A DNA stretch of 64,000 nucleotides from contig CAVVPZ010000008.1 of assembly GCA_963750255.1 (NCBI GenBank), positions 868,001 through 932,000 on the forward strand. Direction: 5' to 3'. The stretch is from DATLED01 sp963750255. GTDB taxonomy: Bacteria > Actinomycetota > Acidimicrobiia > Acidimicrobiales > CADCTF01. Position 1 is the stretch's first letter, and each line of letters starts with the position of its first letter. Shown here one piece after another: positions 40,542 to 52,160 of the stretch. Both the position numbers and the translations under genes were made by a program. The notes beneath the pieces were generated by a model that did not search any database, was not told the DNA's origin, and saw only the letters and a list, made by a program, of their open reading frames with translations.

Positions 40542-40914
40542 GATCGGGGGGCACGTCGACGGCGTGCTCGCGCAAGATGTCGAGGGGAACGAGGTCGACG
40601 GCCCGCTCGTGAGTCGCGGCCAGCACCACCGGCGCCGCGACGCCGTCGTGGTGGGCCCGGAGCCAGTTGCGGGCCGTCACGCACCAGCGATCGCCGGGCC
40701 GGAGACCGGGGAATCCGTACTGGGGCATCGGCGTGCCGAGGTCGTTGCCGATCTGGCGTTGGTGGTCGAGGAACTCCGACGTCACCACGGCGCACACCGT
40801 GTGACTACCGAGGTCTTCGGGACCGGTCGAGCAGCAGCCGTCACGGAAGAACCCGGTGACCGGGTCCATGCCGCAGGGCTCGAGCTCGCCGCCGAGCACG
40901 TTGCGATCAACCAT
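40528..40914 (-). CDS. DUF2237 family protein
   Basis: An intact 128-residue protein of DUF2237. Family marks are NVLGGELEPCGMDPVTGFFR, DGCCSTGPEDLGSHTVCAVV and RPGDRWCVTARNWLRA, plus a late AATHERAVDLVPLD. Four conserved Cys residues (in EPCG, GCC and TVCA) suggest a metal or disulfide site, but no biochemical function is established for the family that I know of. It is divergent from the P450 gene. Confidence 0.85.
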   Translation of the reverse strand: MVDRNVLGGELEPCGMDPVTGFFRDGCCSTGPEDLGSHTVCAVVTSEFLDHQRQIGNDLGTPMPQYGFPGLRPGDRWCVTARNWLRAHHDGVAAPVVLAATHERAVDLVPLDILREHAVDVPPDLSSL

Positions 40915-40974
40915 GGATCCAGTATCGCCGCGCCGAAGTAGCGTCGATACCCAACGAACCAGGAGGAGGCGCAA

Positions 40975-42189
40975 ATGGCGACGTCGGTGACCGAGCTCGA
41001 TCTGCCCCAACTCGACGTGTTCGGCGCCTCGCGGGCCGAGGCGATGGAGCGCTTCGCTGAGGTTCGCTCGCAGGGTTGGCTGGCCCGGATGCCCTTTGGC
41101 TACAGCGTGGTTGCGTACGACGACGTGGTCGCGTTGTTGCGGGATCGGCGCTTTCACTCCGCTCTTTCGATGTTGCCGGCAATGTCGGGTGTGAGCGACG
41201 ACGTGCTCAGCAGTCGTCAGAGCCAGTCGATCCTCGGCATGGAGGGCGACGAGCACGCCCGACTCCGACGACTGGTGGCTCCCGCGTTCACGCCCCGGTC
41301 GGCCGATCGGTTGCGGCCGTTCATGCGCGACGTGGTCGGCGGCTTGGTCGACTCGATCGCCGCCGCCGGTCGCTGCGAGTTCGTTGCCGACATCTGCGAG
41401 CCGTACCCGATCCCGATCATCTGCGAGCTCCTGGGAGCGCCAAAGGCGGACTGGAAGCTCTTCTCGGCCTGGGCCACCGACATCTTCCGCATCTTCAACG
41501 GCGACATCGGCAGCGACCTCGACCGGATCAAGTCGGCCTTCGCTCAGCTCGATGACTATGTGCGCACCATGATCGACGAGCGGCGAAGCAGCCCGGCCGA
41601 CGATCTGCTCTCGGCGATGATCGAGGCCGAGGAGGCCGGCGACCGGCTCTCGACCGACGAGTTGGTCATGATGACCGAGGCGGTACTCATGGCGGGTACC
41701 GACACGACCCGCAACCAGCTCGCGTGTGCGGTCGCCGTCTTCTGTGATCATCCCGACCAGTGGGCCACACTGGCCGCCGACCCCGGGTTGGCCACGGGCG
41801 CGGTGGAGGAGAGCCTTCGCTACCTCGGAGCGGTGGGCGGCACGGCGAGAATCGCGTCGGAGGACATCGAATACAAGGGCGTGCTCTTCCCGGCGGGCAC
41901 GCTTGTGGCCATGAGTCTCGCCGCCGCCAATCGAGATCCCGGATTCGCCGGAGAGCGGACGGACGAATTTGACGTGCGCCGTTCGACCACCTCGCCCCAG
42001 ATGACGCTCGGCGCCGGCATCCACCACTGTCTCGGTGCTTCGCTGGCCCGGGCCGAGCTCCAAGAGGCACTCCCGCTCCTGGCCCAGCGCATGCCCAATC
42101 TCCGCCTCGACGGCCCGATCGAATGGAAACCCGACAGCGTCGGCATCTGGGGCCCTGCGGTGTTGCCGGTCGCGTTCGACGGCGAGTGA
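40975..42189 (+). CDS. Cytochrome P450
   Basis: An intact 404-residue bacterial class I P450. I-helix AGTDTT at 240-245, ExxR (Glu279, Arg282), and the haem loop LGAGIHHCLG with the thiolate Cys352; the usual Phe at the start of the loop is Leu. Ferredoxin and reductase partners are not encoded nearby. Substrate unknown; CYP families in lipid-degrading actinobacteria often act on steroids or fatty acids. Start ATG 40975 with an AGGAGGAGG site 7 bp upstream. Confidence 0.9.
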   Translation: MATSVTELDLPQLDVFGASRAEAMERFAEVRSQGWLARMPFGYSVVAYDDVVALLRDRRFHSALSMLPAMSGVSDDVLSSRQSQSILGMEGDEHARLRRLVAPAFTPRSADRLRPFMRDVVGGLVDSIAAAGRCEFVADICEPYPIPIICELLGAPKADWKLFSAWATDIFRIFNGDIGSDLDRIKSAFAQLDDYVRTMIDERRSSPADDLLSAMIEAEEAGDRLSTDELVMMTEAVLMAGTDTTRNQLACAVAVFCDHPDQWATLAADPGLATGAVEESLRYLGAVGGTARIASEDIEYKGVLFPAGTLVAMSLAAANRDPGFAGERTDEFDVRRSTTSPQMTLGAGIHHCLGASLARAELQEALPLLAQRMPNLRLDGPIEWKPDSVGIWGPAVLPVAFDGE

Positions 42190-42192
42190 TCC

Positions 42193-45100
42193 TCAGGGAG
42201 CGATGGCGTCGAGTGCTCGTCGCACTCGTTCTTCGCTGATCCGCTCGGGGGTGCCCACCGTTTGCGCGAACAGACCGACGCGGAGTTCTTCGAGCAACCA
42301 TCGAGCCCGCCCGAGTTGGGCGCCGTCGATGGCGGGATCGGACGAACCAGCGAGTTCGGCATACCGCGCCTCGAGCGCGTGGATGGTGGCCATCCACGCT
42401 GCGTCTCGACCCGGGTCCTTGGCCAGCCGCTCGAGGCGGTGCTCAACGGCGCGGAGGTAGCGATCGAGGTCGTCGAGTCGGTGGGTGCCGGTGGCCGGCA
42501 CGAAGCCCCGGTAGATGAGTCGAGCCAATTGGCGGCGCACATCGAGACGAGCTGGCAACAGCGACGGGGCGGTGATCGAGTCGAGTCGCTCTCCGATGGT
42601 CTGGCGCCGGCGAAGGATGGCGGCCACCGAACGGGCGACGTCGCTGGACCGGGCTGCGATGTCGCCGCGGACGGCCCGCGACAGCGCCTCGAACCCCGAG
42701 GCGTCCCGCGCCGGTCCGCCGTTGGCTGCCAGGAGCTCGTCGAGCACTGCGAGGACGCACTCGTCGAGAAGGTCGATGACCGTGGGCTCGGGCGAGGTCG
42801 CGAGGGCGAGCTTGGTTGCGTTGGGTAGGACCCGTTGGAGGCTGTCGGTCGGCGATGGGACGGCCAGCACCAACAGGCGGCGAGTCCCCTCCCACATGGC
42901 CCGCTCCTGCTCGGCCGCCGAGGCGAACAGGCGGATTCCGGCGGTGGCGCCCTCGTCGATCAGCGCCGGGAAGGCGCGGACGGCGAGGCCGCCCTCGTTG
43001 CGTTCGACGATCTGGGGTAGCTGACCGAAGTCCCACTCGGTGAGTCCGGTCCGCTCGAGGGTGGGACCGGCGGCCCGGGCGACGGCGCCGCGTACGTAGG
43101 GCGCGAGGCGTGCGTGGATGGCGGCGAGGTCGTGGCCCGACGCCACCCGCCGGCCACGGTCGTCTTCGACCCGGTAGGTGACCCGCAGATAGGGCGGGAG
43201 CCGATCGGGTTCGAAATCAGACGGTCGCACCCGGTCACCGCTCATCGCGGTCAGGGCGCGTGCGAGCACGTCGTGGAGCGGACCGTCCTCGGGTCCTGCG
43301 TCAGCCAAGAAGCGCAGCGCGACATCGTTGACCGGTGTGAGGTTGCGGCGGGCCGCTTTGGGAAGGGAGCGGATGAGCGCCGTGATCACGGCGAGGCGAT
43401 GGCCGGGCACGTGCCAGTCGAGGCCGGAAGCCGGGCACCTGGTTGAGGACCTGAAGGGGAAGGTGGGCGGTGACACCGTCGTCGTCGGCGCCGGGTAGGA
43501 AGCGATAGGAGAGGCGCAGGTTGAGGTCGCCCACGACCCAGGTGTCGGGATAGCCGTCGAGGTCGACCGGTTCGCCCCCGCCGTCGATCAGGTCATCGAG
43601 GGTGTAGTCGAGGAGGTGGGGATCGCCTCGATCGTCGTGCGCCACCACCAGTCGAAGTGGCGACCCGAGACCACTGGCTCGGGACGCGGGCGTCGAAGAA
43701 GGCGAATCGCACTTCTTGTCCGACGAGGAGGTCGCTGCGCCGGACCCGGTCCTCGAGCGGCGAGCACGTGGGCCACGAGGTCGTCGTTGGCCGTGACGAA
43801 GCGATGCGGGCTGTCCCACTCGCCGTCGACCAATGCGTGGCCGATGAAGACGCGACGCGCGAGCTCGGGGTCGATGCGGCCGAAGTCACCGACCGCCCGG
43901 TGACGATCGGGACGCCGTAGAGGGTGACCCGCTCGAGCGCGACCGCGGCGGCCCGGGTACGGTGCTCCACTGCGGCTCGCTGTAGGTGCGTTTGACGAGG
44001 TGGGCGGCGGCCTGCTCGATCCAGTCCGGGGAGACGGCGGGCGACGTCGCTGGCCCACAGCCGATTCGTCTCGACGAGTTCGGCGGCCATCACCCACCGG
44101 GGCGGCTTCTTGAACAGCGCCGAACCCGGGGGAGATGGCGAAGCGGGCGTTGTGGGGGCGCCGAGGTACTCCAGCCGGGTCGGGTCGACCCCTCGTCGCA
44201 CGCCGGCCGACGTGGCTCAGCAGGCCGGCGAGGAGGGCCAGGTGCACGGCGTCGGCGGTCGGCCGGCGTCGATGCGGCATGGATCCCGAGTCCGCCGGCG
44301 ATCTGTCGGACCTGGCTGTAGATGTCCTGCCACTCCCGCACCCGGAGGTAGTTGAGGAACTCGGTGCGACACAGCTTGCGGAACTGCGTTCGACGAGCGG
44401 TCTTGCTGCCGTCCTGGCGGAGGTGGTCCCACAGCGCGACGTAGGCGAGGAGGTCGGAGTCGGTGGTGGCGAAGCGGCGGTGGAGCTCGTCGGCCTGCTG
44501 GCGCTTGTCGACCGGCCGCTCCCGGGGGTCCTGGATGGACAGGGCGGCGGCGATGACCATGACCTCGCGCACGCAGCCATTGCCGCTCGGCCTCGACCAC
44601 CATGCGCCCCAGGCGGGGGTCGAGGGGGATCTCGGACAGGCTGCGGCCGAGCGGGGTCAGCCGCTTGCGGGTCGTCGGCTTCGTCGGGGTCGAGCGCTCC
44701 AGCTCCTCGAGCAGCGCGAGGCCGTCGTTGATGGCCCGGGAATCGGGCGGGTCGACGAACGGGAAGGCGGCGACGTCGCCGAGGCCGAGAGCGGCCATGC
44801 GGAGGATGACCGAGGCCAGGTTGGTCCGCAGGATCTCCGGCTCGGTGTACTCGGGCCGGGAGCTCGAAGTCGTCCTCGGAGTAGAGGCGGATGCAGATGC
44901 CCGGTGCAACCCGGCCGCAGCGGCCGGCCCGTTGGTTGGCGGCGGCCTGGGACATCGGCCTCGATCGGGAAGTCGCTGGACCTTGGTCCGCCGGTTGTAG
45001 CGGGAGATGCGGGCCGTGCCGGCGTCGACGACGTAGCGGATGCCGGGCACCGTGAGCGACGTCTCGGCGACGTTGGTCGGCAAGCACGATCCGCCGGCCG

Positions 45101-46075
45101 CGGTGGGCGGCGAAGATGCGGTGCTGCTCGGCCGCCGACAGCCGGGCGTAGAGCGGGAGGATTTCGGTGTCCGCAGCTGCAGGTCGTCGAGGGCCTGGGC
45201 CGTGTCACGGATCTCGCGCTCGCCGCTGAGGAACACGAGGACGTCGCCCAGGCGCCTCGTGGGCGAGCTGCTCGACGGCGTCGCGCGATGGCCGTCGATC
45301 TGGTCGCGCCCGCTGTCGTCGTCTTCGTCGACGATCGGGTCGTAGCGGACCTCGACCGGGTAGGTGCGGCCCGATACCTCGATGATCGGCGCGCCGCCGA
45401 AGTGGGGGGAGAAGCGCTCGGTGTCGATCGTGGCCGACGTGACGATGACCTTGAGGTCGGGACGGCGGGGGAGCAGCTGTCGCAGGTAGCCGAGGATGAA
45501 GTCGATGTTGAGGCTCCGCTCGTGGGCCTCGTCGACGATGATCGTGTCGTATCGGCTGAGCGTGCGGTCTCGCTGGAACTCGGCCAGCAGGATGCCGTCG
45601 GTCATGACCTCGACCAGCGTGCGGTCGCTGACGCTGTCGGTGAACCGGACCGTGTACCCGACGACGTCGCCCAGCTCGGTGCCCAGCTCGTCGGCCACCC
45701 GTTCGGCCACGGTCCGGGCCGCCAGCCGGCGGGGCTGGGTGTGGCCGATCGATGCCGTGCACGCCCCGGCCCAGCTCGAGGCAGATCTTCGGGAGCTGCG
45801 TGCTCTTCCCGGACCCGGTCTCGCCGGCGAGGATCACCACCTGGTGGTCGCGGATGGCGGCGAGGATCTCGTCCTTGCGCTCGGTGACCGGGAGGGCGTC
45901 CGGGTAGCGGATCGGCGGCAGGGCGGCCGCGCTGCCACCCGCTGCTCGGGCCACGCGACGGCCCGCTCGAGGGCTCGAGGTCGGGCGGCCCGGTCGAACT
46001 GCGCCCCGATGCGGTGGGCGTCGCGCCGGTCAGCTCGGCGAGGCGCTCCCGCAGCTCCGCAACGGTCGCAGGCAC
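42193..46075 (-). CDS. hrpA: HrpA-type DEAH-box RNA helicase (heavily frameshifted)
   Basis: About 1294 residues, matching the ~1300 usual for HrpA. N-terminus MPATVAELRERLAELTGATP, then ERKDEILAAIRDHQVVILAG with Walker A AGETGSGKSTQLPK, the DEAH motif IIVDEAHERSLNIDFILGYL, and motif III VTSATIDTERFS. Helicase C, HA2 and OB regions follow in broken frames. The C-terminal DUF3418 domain is intact from about 43450 down (LTPVNDVALRFLADAGPEDG, SDFEPDRLPPYLRVTYRVED). It is an RNA helicase acting on ribosomes and mRNA. Indels are dense between 43450 and 45950. Confidence 0.88.
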
Positions 46076-46273
46076 CCGGCAACGCTACGGCGTCCGTCGT
46101 CGCCCGTCCGCCGGTTTCGACCGTGGTGAACGCCGCGAATCGAACTCGCCGACGCCCACGGGTACGATGGCCCCAGCGCCAGCACCCCGCGCCGTCCGAC
46201 GGGGGACAGGTCGCCGGACCCGGGCCGAGGCCCGGGTGGACGGGCCGCTGGCCGTGAAGATCGGAGAATTGCC

Positions 46274-46544
46274 GTGGCATCATCAGGGAGCACGTTCAGC
46301 AAGATGCAGCGTGAGCGGGAGAAGAAGGAGCGCGCCGCCGCCAAGCGGGAGAGCCGCCAGGACCGTTCGGCCGCCACCGAGCGGCCGAGGACACGCACGG
46401 GTCGCCAGCGAAGGCGACCTCTCGGCTTCCGATCTCGTCCGCCTCGTCGAGGCCATCCACAAGGAATACGACGACGGCACCATCGACCTCGATGAGTTCG
46501 AGGAGAAGAAGCAGGCGCTCCTGGCCCGCGTCAAGATCGACTGA
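46274..46544 (+). CDS. Small SHOCT-domain protein (one frameshift)
   Basis: About 89 residues. A highly charged N-terminal helix (QREREKKERAAAKRESRQ) is followed, after an indel near 46400, by a SHOCT-like motif (SASDLVRLVEAIHKEYDDGT then IDLDEFEEKKQALLARV). SHOCT motifs are oligomerisation elements at protein ends. The GTG 46274 start lies in a region free of other genes. Confidence 0.65.
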
Positions 46545-46580
46545 TCCGGGGCATCGGCGCCGGCGCGGCGTACGGTGCGG

Positions 46581-47649
46581 ATGGACCTCCTCGTACGCCG
46601 CGACGCACTCGAGACACTCGTCTCGACGACCAGCCGGTCGCCGAACTCGGTGACGGAGAGGCCCGGCTCCGGGTCGACCTGTTCGCCTTCACGGCCAACA
46701 ACGTCACCTACGCCGTGTTCGGCGAGGCAATGAATTACTGGTCGTTCTTTCCTGCGCCTGAGGGTTGGGGCCGCATCCCGGTGTGGGGGTTCGGCGACGT
46801 GATCGAGTCCGCGCGCCGCCGGGGTGGCCGAAGGCGACCGCCTCTACGGGTACTTCCCGATGTCCGACACCGTGGTGTTCACGCCTACGAAGGTCAGCGA
46901 CCGAGGCTTCACCGACGGCGCCGAGCACCGCCAGGCCATGGCGTCGGCCTACAACCAATACACGCGCGTCGACGCCGATCCCGGCTACGACCGTGACCAC
47001 GAAGCCGCCCAGGCGCTGCTGCGCCCCTTGTTCACCACTGCGTTCCTTCTCGACGACTATCTCGGCCGACAACGGCGACTTCGGGGCCGGCACCGTGATC
47101 CTCTCGAGCGCGTCGTCCAAGACGGCGGCCGGCACCGGGTTCTACCTCGCCCGGCGGGGGGCGACGAGTGTCGTGGGTCTGACGTCACCCGGCAACGTCG
47201 AGTTCGTCGAGAAGCTCGGCGTCTACAACCGCGTGGTCACCTACGACGAGGTCGCCTCCCTCGAGACCGACCCGGCCGTGTACATCGATGTCGCCGGTAG
47301 CGCGACGGCCCGCCAAGCAGTGCACACCCACTTCGGTGACCAGTTGCGGCACTCGGCCATCGTGGGCGGTACCCATTGGCAAGAGGCAGCCGACCCGTCG
47401 GCTCCGGCGCTGCCGGGCCCGTCGCCCGCCTTCTTCTTCGCCCCCGACCAGGTTCGCAAGCGGGCCGATGACTGGGGTCCGACGGCCTATGAGGGCAAGC
47501 TCACCGACGCGTGGCGCGCCGGCGTGGCGTGGTCGGACGGTTGGCTCGAGGTCGTCGACGGCAAGGGCGCCGATGCCGTCGTCGCTGCGTACCTCACCGT
47601 GTTGCGGGGCGAGACGCCGCCGCATCGGGGCCACGTCCTGTCGATCTGA
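46581..47649 (+). CDS. DUF2855 family protein, MDR-like (frameshifted)
   Basis: About 355 residues of DUF2855, a medium-chain reductase-like fold. Recognisable parts: MDLLVRRDALE start; VFGEAMNYWSFFPAPEGWGR; IPVWGFGDV; GDRLYGYFPMSDTVVFTP; AYNQYTRVDADPGYDRDHE; a Rossmann strand TVILSSASSKTAAGTGFYLA; VYIDVAGSATARQAVHTHF. It may be a quinone oxidoreductase relative; its activity is unknown. Indels near 46640, 46815 and 47070 break the frame. Start ATG 46581. Confidence 0.75.
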
Positions 47650-47694
47650 GCGCACCCGCCGTCGCCTCGCATGGTGCGCCTATCGTCGCCTGCA

Positions 47695-48628
47695 TGAGCG
47701 ACGTCACCGCAGCGCCCCCGCCCTTCCGCCTCGATCCGGTCGGGATCTGGACGGGCAACCTCGACTCGGTTCCCGCCTCGCGCTCGCGCGAGTTCGCCGT
47801 CGAACTCGAAGAACTCGGCTACGGCGCCATCTGGCTCCCCGAGGTCGCCGGACGCGATGTCTTCTTGCACCTCGCGTTGCTCCTCTCGGCGACGACGCGC
47901 ATCGTCGGCGCCACCGGCATCGCCAACATCTGGGGCCGCGACGCCGTGACGATGGTCGGCGGCGTCAAGGGTCTGGCCGAGGCATTTCCCGAGCGCGCCC
48001 TGGTGGGGATGGGCGTGAGCCACCAAGTCGTCGTCGAGGGGCTGCGGGGCCACCATTACGACCGACCCTTGTCGGCCATGCGCACCTACCTCGACCGCAT
48101 GGACGCTTCGCCCTACACAGCTGAGCGGCCGGCGATGCCCATGCGGCGGGTGCTCGCCGCGCTCGGGACCGAAGATGCTCGAACTCGCGGGCTCCCGAAC
48201 CGACGGCGCCCACCCGTATTTCGTGCCGGTGGAGCACACCGCGATCGCGCGGTCGGTGCTCGGCGAGGGTCCCTTGCTGTGCCCGGAGCAGGCGGTGCTC
48301 CTCGAGACCGACCCCGACACCGCCCGCGCCATCGCTCGCAGCCCACACGGCCGGCTACCTGGGTCTGCCCAACTACGCCAACAACCTCAAGCGGCTCGGC
48401 TTCAGCGACGACGACCTGGCCAATGGCGGAAGCGACCGACTCGTCGACGCCATCGTGGCGTGGGGCTCGGTCGACGACGTTCGAGCGCGGGTCCAGGCCC
48501 ACTTCGACGCCGGCGCCGACCACGTCTGCATTCAGGCGCTGGTGACCAGCCGCCGCGGGGTGCCCGACGAGCAGTGGCGAGAGCTGGCACCGGCACTGAC
48601 TTCGCTACCCGGCCGGCCCCGGGCATGA
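47695..48628 (+). CDS. LLM-class flavin-dependent oxidoreductase (frameshifted)
   Basis: About 310 residues of the luciferase-like monooxygenase superfamily (F420-dependent, TIGR03620-like in appearance). N-terminus FRLDPVGIWTGNLDSVPASR, core FAVELEELGYGAIWLPEVAG, TRIVGATGIANIWGRDAVTM and ALVGMGVSHQ. The C-terminus (GYLGLPNYANNLKRLGFSDD, VQAHFDAGADHVCIQAL) is reached through indels near 48170 and 48340. The stop TGA 48626-48628 overlaps the ATG of the CoA-transferase gene, making it first in an acyl-CoA operon. Confidence 0.85.
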
Positions 48629-50016
48629 CCGACGAGCGGGTGGTTGCCCTCCTCGCCGAGGTCGGGCTCCCGCCCATCGCCGCCGACCGGGCACGAATCG
48701 ACGGGAGCGACCCAGTGCTGGCGTCCCGATTCCCGATCGGCGAGGCGGCCGCCACTGCCCTCGCCGCATGTGGCGCAGCCGCGGCCTGGTTGTGGCAGGA
48801 GCGGACGGGCGAGGCGCAAGACGTAGCCGTGTCCGTGCCACGGGCGGCGGCTTCGCTCCTCGGATTCGCACTCCAGAGCCTCAACGGTGCCGCCACGCCG
48901 CGTACCGCTGAAGGGAATCCGCTCGTCGCGCTCTACCAAGCGGGCGACGGTCGTTGGATCCACCTCCATGGTGCCTTCCCGTCGCTGGCGGAACGGACCC
49001 GCGACGTGCTCGGTCCAGACACCAAGGACACGGAATCGGTCGGTCGCGCCGTCGCCACCTGGAAGGCGCACGACCTCGAAGACGCGTTGGCCGCCGCCGG
49101 CACGTGCGGCGCAATGGTGCGCACGGCCGACGAGTGGGCCCTTCACCCCCAGTCCGAGGCCCTCGCGCCCCTCGGTCGGGTCGACGTGGTCAAGGTCGGC
49201 GACAGCGACCCTGAACCGGTCGGCGACGTCGAGGCACGACGGCCCCTCGGGGGCGTGAAGGCGCTCGACCTCACGCGTGTGCTCGCCGGTCCGACGTCGG
49301 GCCGCGTGCTTGCCGAGCACGGGGCCGACGTGCTGCTCGTGAACTCACCGGTGCTGCCCAACGTGGCGCCCTTCGTGCTGGACACCAGCCACGGCAAGAG
49401 GTCGACGTGGCTCGACCTCGACGTGGCCGCCGACGCCGAACGGCTCCGCGACCTCGCCGCCGAGGCCGACGTATTCGTCCAGGGGTATCGCGGCGGAGCG
49501 ATGGAGCGCCGGGGGTTCGGGGCCGACGAACTCGCCGCTCGGCGCCCGGGACTCATCCACGTGACGATCAATTGTTACGGCGACGTCGGACCGTGGCGCA
49601 CCCGGCCTGGATGGGAACAGCTGGCCCAGTCGGTCACCGGAGTCGCTGCCGCCCAGGGTGGGAGCGAACGACCGTCCCTGCTCCCGGCGGCCGCGTGCGA
49701 TTACACCACGGGCTACCTCGCTGCGCTGGGCACGATGGCGGCTCTGTGGCGACGGTCGCAGGAGGGCGGGAGCTACCAGGTGCGTGTGTCGTTGGCCGCG
49801 ACCGGGATGTGGCTCACCCAACTCGGCGCCGAACTCGATCCTGACGAGGCCAGTGGCCTGGGGTCGGTCGGCGAGTGGATGACCGAGACCGACACGCCGA
49901 CCGGAACGCTCCGTCACCTCACGCCCGTGGCCCAGCTGTCGGCCACCCCAGCCCGCTGGGACCTGCCGTCGCCCCCGCTCGGAGCCCATCCGGCCGAATG
50001 GGCACGGCCTCGATGA
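48625..50016 (+). CDS. CaiB/BaiF family CoA transferase
   Basis: An intact 463-residue type III CoA transferase. The core domain starts about residue 210 (GGVKALDLTRVLAGPTSGRV, LAEHGADVLLVNSP) with DVFVQGYRGGAMERRGFGAD and VTINCYGDVGPW. In this family the catalytic Asp usually lies in a Y-D/R-x-G region that is not clear here. The N-terminal ~200 residues resemble the C-terminal part of the family, suggesting a circular arrangement. The start overlaps the LLM gene (ATGA), and the stop overlaps the next CoA-transferase gene (ATGA). Confidence 0.85.
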   Translation: MTDERVVALLAEVGLPPIAADRARIDGSDPVLASRFPIGEAAATALAACGAAAAWLWQERTGEAQDVAVSVPRAAASLLGFALQSLNGAATPRTAEGNPLVALYQAGDGRWIHLHGAFPSLAERTRDVLGPDTKDTESVGRAVATWKAHDLEDALAAAGTCGAMVRTADEWALHPQSEALAPLGRVDVVKVGDSDPEPVGDVEARRPLGGVKALDLTRVLAGPTSGRVLAEHGADVLLVNSPVLPNVAPFVLDTSHGKRSTWLDLDVAADAERLRDLAAEADVFVQGYRGGAMERRGFGADELAARRPGLIHVTINCYGDVGPWRTRPGWEQLAQSVTGVAAAQGGSERPSLLPAAACDYTTGYLAALGTMAALWRRSQEGGSYQVRVSLAATGMWLTQLGAELDPDEASGLGSVGEWMTETDTPTGTLRHLTPVAQLSATPARWDLPSPPLGAHPAEWARPR

Positions 50017-52126
50017 GTCCGACGCCGGTCCTCGACGGCATCCTCGTCGTCGACGCGTCGACAGGGATGGCGGGGTCGCTGGCCGCCATGTTTCTCGCCG
50101 ACTTCGGGGCCGAGGTCGTTCGGCTGACCGAGGCCGGCGACGACCCCGGTGCGCGGGTCTGGCACCGCGGCAAACGTCAGCCAACCGACGGAGAAGCACG
50201 CGACGTCGCCGCGCTCGTGGCCGCCGCTGACGTGTGCATCGTGAGCGACCCCAGTGCTGCGCTGGGCGGTACGCCGTTCGACCCCCGAACGGCGTGCGAG
50301 GCCAACGCCCGTCTGGTGCACGTGGCCACGCCGCCCTATCTCGACACGACGCCATGGGCCGGCGGCGAGTCCGATGCCCTGTTGGCGGCGACGACTGGGA
50401 TCTCGCTGCGGCAGGCGTCGGTCGCCGACGGGCCTGTTGACTCGATATACCGCCATCTGTTGACCGTGCAGGGTGTGTGGGCGGCGGCCGCCGCCGTCGC
50501 CGCCCTCTACGAACGGGAGTCGTCGGGGACGGGCCAGCAGGTGCTGGTGGGCGGCCTCCACGCCGCGTTGATCGCCTCGGCGGCGGCGTTCAACTTCGAC
50601 GATGCGGGGCCCGAACCGGCAGGTCTGCGAGTCGGCGGCAGCGGTGGCGGGGTGCCCTTCTACCGGACCTACTGCTGCGGTGACGGCGAGTGGCTCTTCC
50701 TCGCCGCGCTCACCCCGAGGTTCACCACCATCGCCTTCGACGTGCTCGGTCTGGCCCACTTGTTCGACGATCCTCGCCTCGACGGCAGGGGACGGGCGGC
50801 GATGTTGAGCCCCGACCATGCGGGTTGGGTCATCGACGAGGTGGCGGCCGTGTTGGCTTCGCCGGCCGCGTGACGAGTGGCTCGCCGCCCTCGGCGCAGC
50901 CGGCTGCCCCGCCGGTCCGCTGCTCCTTCGCGACGACTGGCTCGACCACCCACAACTGGCGGCCATCGGCATGCGCCTCGACGACGACGGCGTGGTCATG
51001 CCCGGCCACCCCATCCACGTCGAACCCGTTCCCACTCCCGCGGCCAGCGAGGCCGACAGGACCAGCGCTGCTCCGGGTGGACGGGGCCCACTCGACGGCG
51101 TGCGCGTACTCGACCTCGGCGCCATCATCGCCGGACCGTTCGCCGCGTCGCTGCTGGCTGAGTTGGGCGCCGATGTGATCAAGGTCGAACCCCTCACCGG
51201 CGACAGCTTCCGTGGTCCGGGATTCGCCGCCTACAACAAGGGCCAGCGCGGTGTCGCGCTCGACCTGCAACGGCCCGAAGGTCGCCGAGCCCTGCTCGAC
51301 CTCGCCGCCACTGCCGACGTCGTCGTCGACAACTACCGGCCGGGGGTGCTCGGACGCCTCGGGTTGCGCCACGCCGACCTCTCGGTGGTGAACCCTTCAA
51401 TCATCACCCTCACCGTGACCGGCTTCGGTGAGGGCGGACCCCTCGGCCAAGAGCCGGGTTTCGACCCCGTGCTGCAAGCGATGAGCGGGATGATGCGGGC
51501 GCAGGGAGGCGACGGCGATCCCGTGTTCTTCACCGTGCCGGTCAACGACGTCACCGCGGCGGCATCGGGAGCCCTCACCGTCGTGCTCGCCCTTCTCCAT
51601 CGCCAGCGGACTGGGTCGGGTGCCCGCACGTGGACATCGCTGGCGGCCATGTCGACCCTGCTCCAAGCGGCCGAACTGGTGCGCTACGACGGCCGGCCGC
51701 CCGCGCCCGTCGGTGGCACCGACCACCGTGGTCCGGCTGACGACGACTGCTACCACCAGGTCGGCGACGGCTGGGTCCGGGTGATCGGTGCGTCGCCGGA
51801 TCCGGCGTGGTCGACGATGTCCCGAGACGAGGTGGTCGAGGCGTTACGGGCGAAGGGGGTGCCGGCCGCCGGCGCCCGATCGATGCGTGAGTTGGCTGCC
51901 GATCCCGGCGTCGCTCGGTGCCGGCGTCTTGCACCGCGACCCCCGGCCGGGGAGGGAGACATGGTGGACGCCCGGCCGGCACGCTCGCTTCTCCCGAACC
52001 GAGCGCTCCGGCACGCTGGTGGCGCCGTCGCTCGGCGAACACACCCGCGAGGTGCTGGCTGAGGCTGGCTTCGACAAGGCTCGCATCGAGGCACTGATCA
52101 CCGACGGCGTGGCCGGCGCCCGTTAG
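50013..52126 (+). CDS. Two-domain CaiB/BaiF CoA transferase (frameshifted)
   Basis: About 704 residues containing two CaiB-type modules. First: LDGILVVDASTGMAGSLAAM, FLADFGAEVVRLTE. Second: LDGVRVLDLGAIIAGPFAAS, LLAELGADVIKVEPLTGDSF, YNKGQRGVALDLQRPEGRRA, VVDNYRPGVLGRLGL, IITLTVTGFGEGGPL. The second half has the better-conserved active-site surroundings and probably carries catalysis. Indels near 50870 and 51925 break the frame. Such fused enzymes occur in actinobacterial operons degrading steroids, bile acids or branched acids. ATGA overlap with the previous gene. Confidence 0.82.
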
Positions 52127-52160
52127 GGTCACCCCTCCGGACGAGCGCACGGGAGGAACG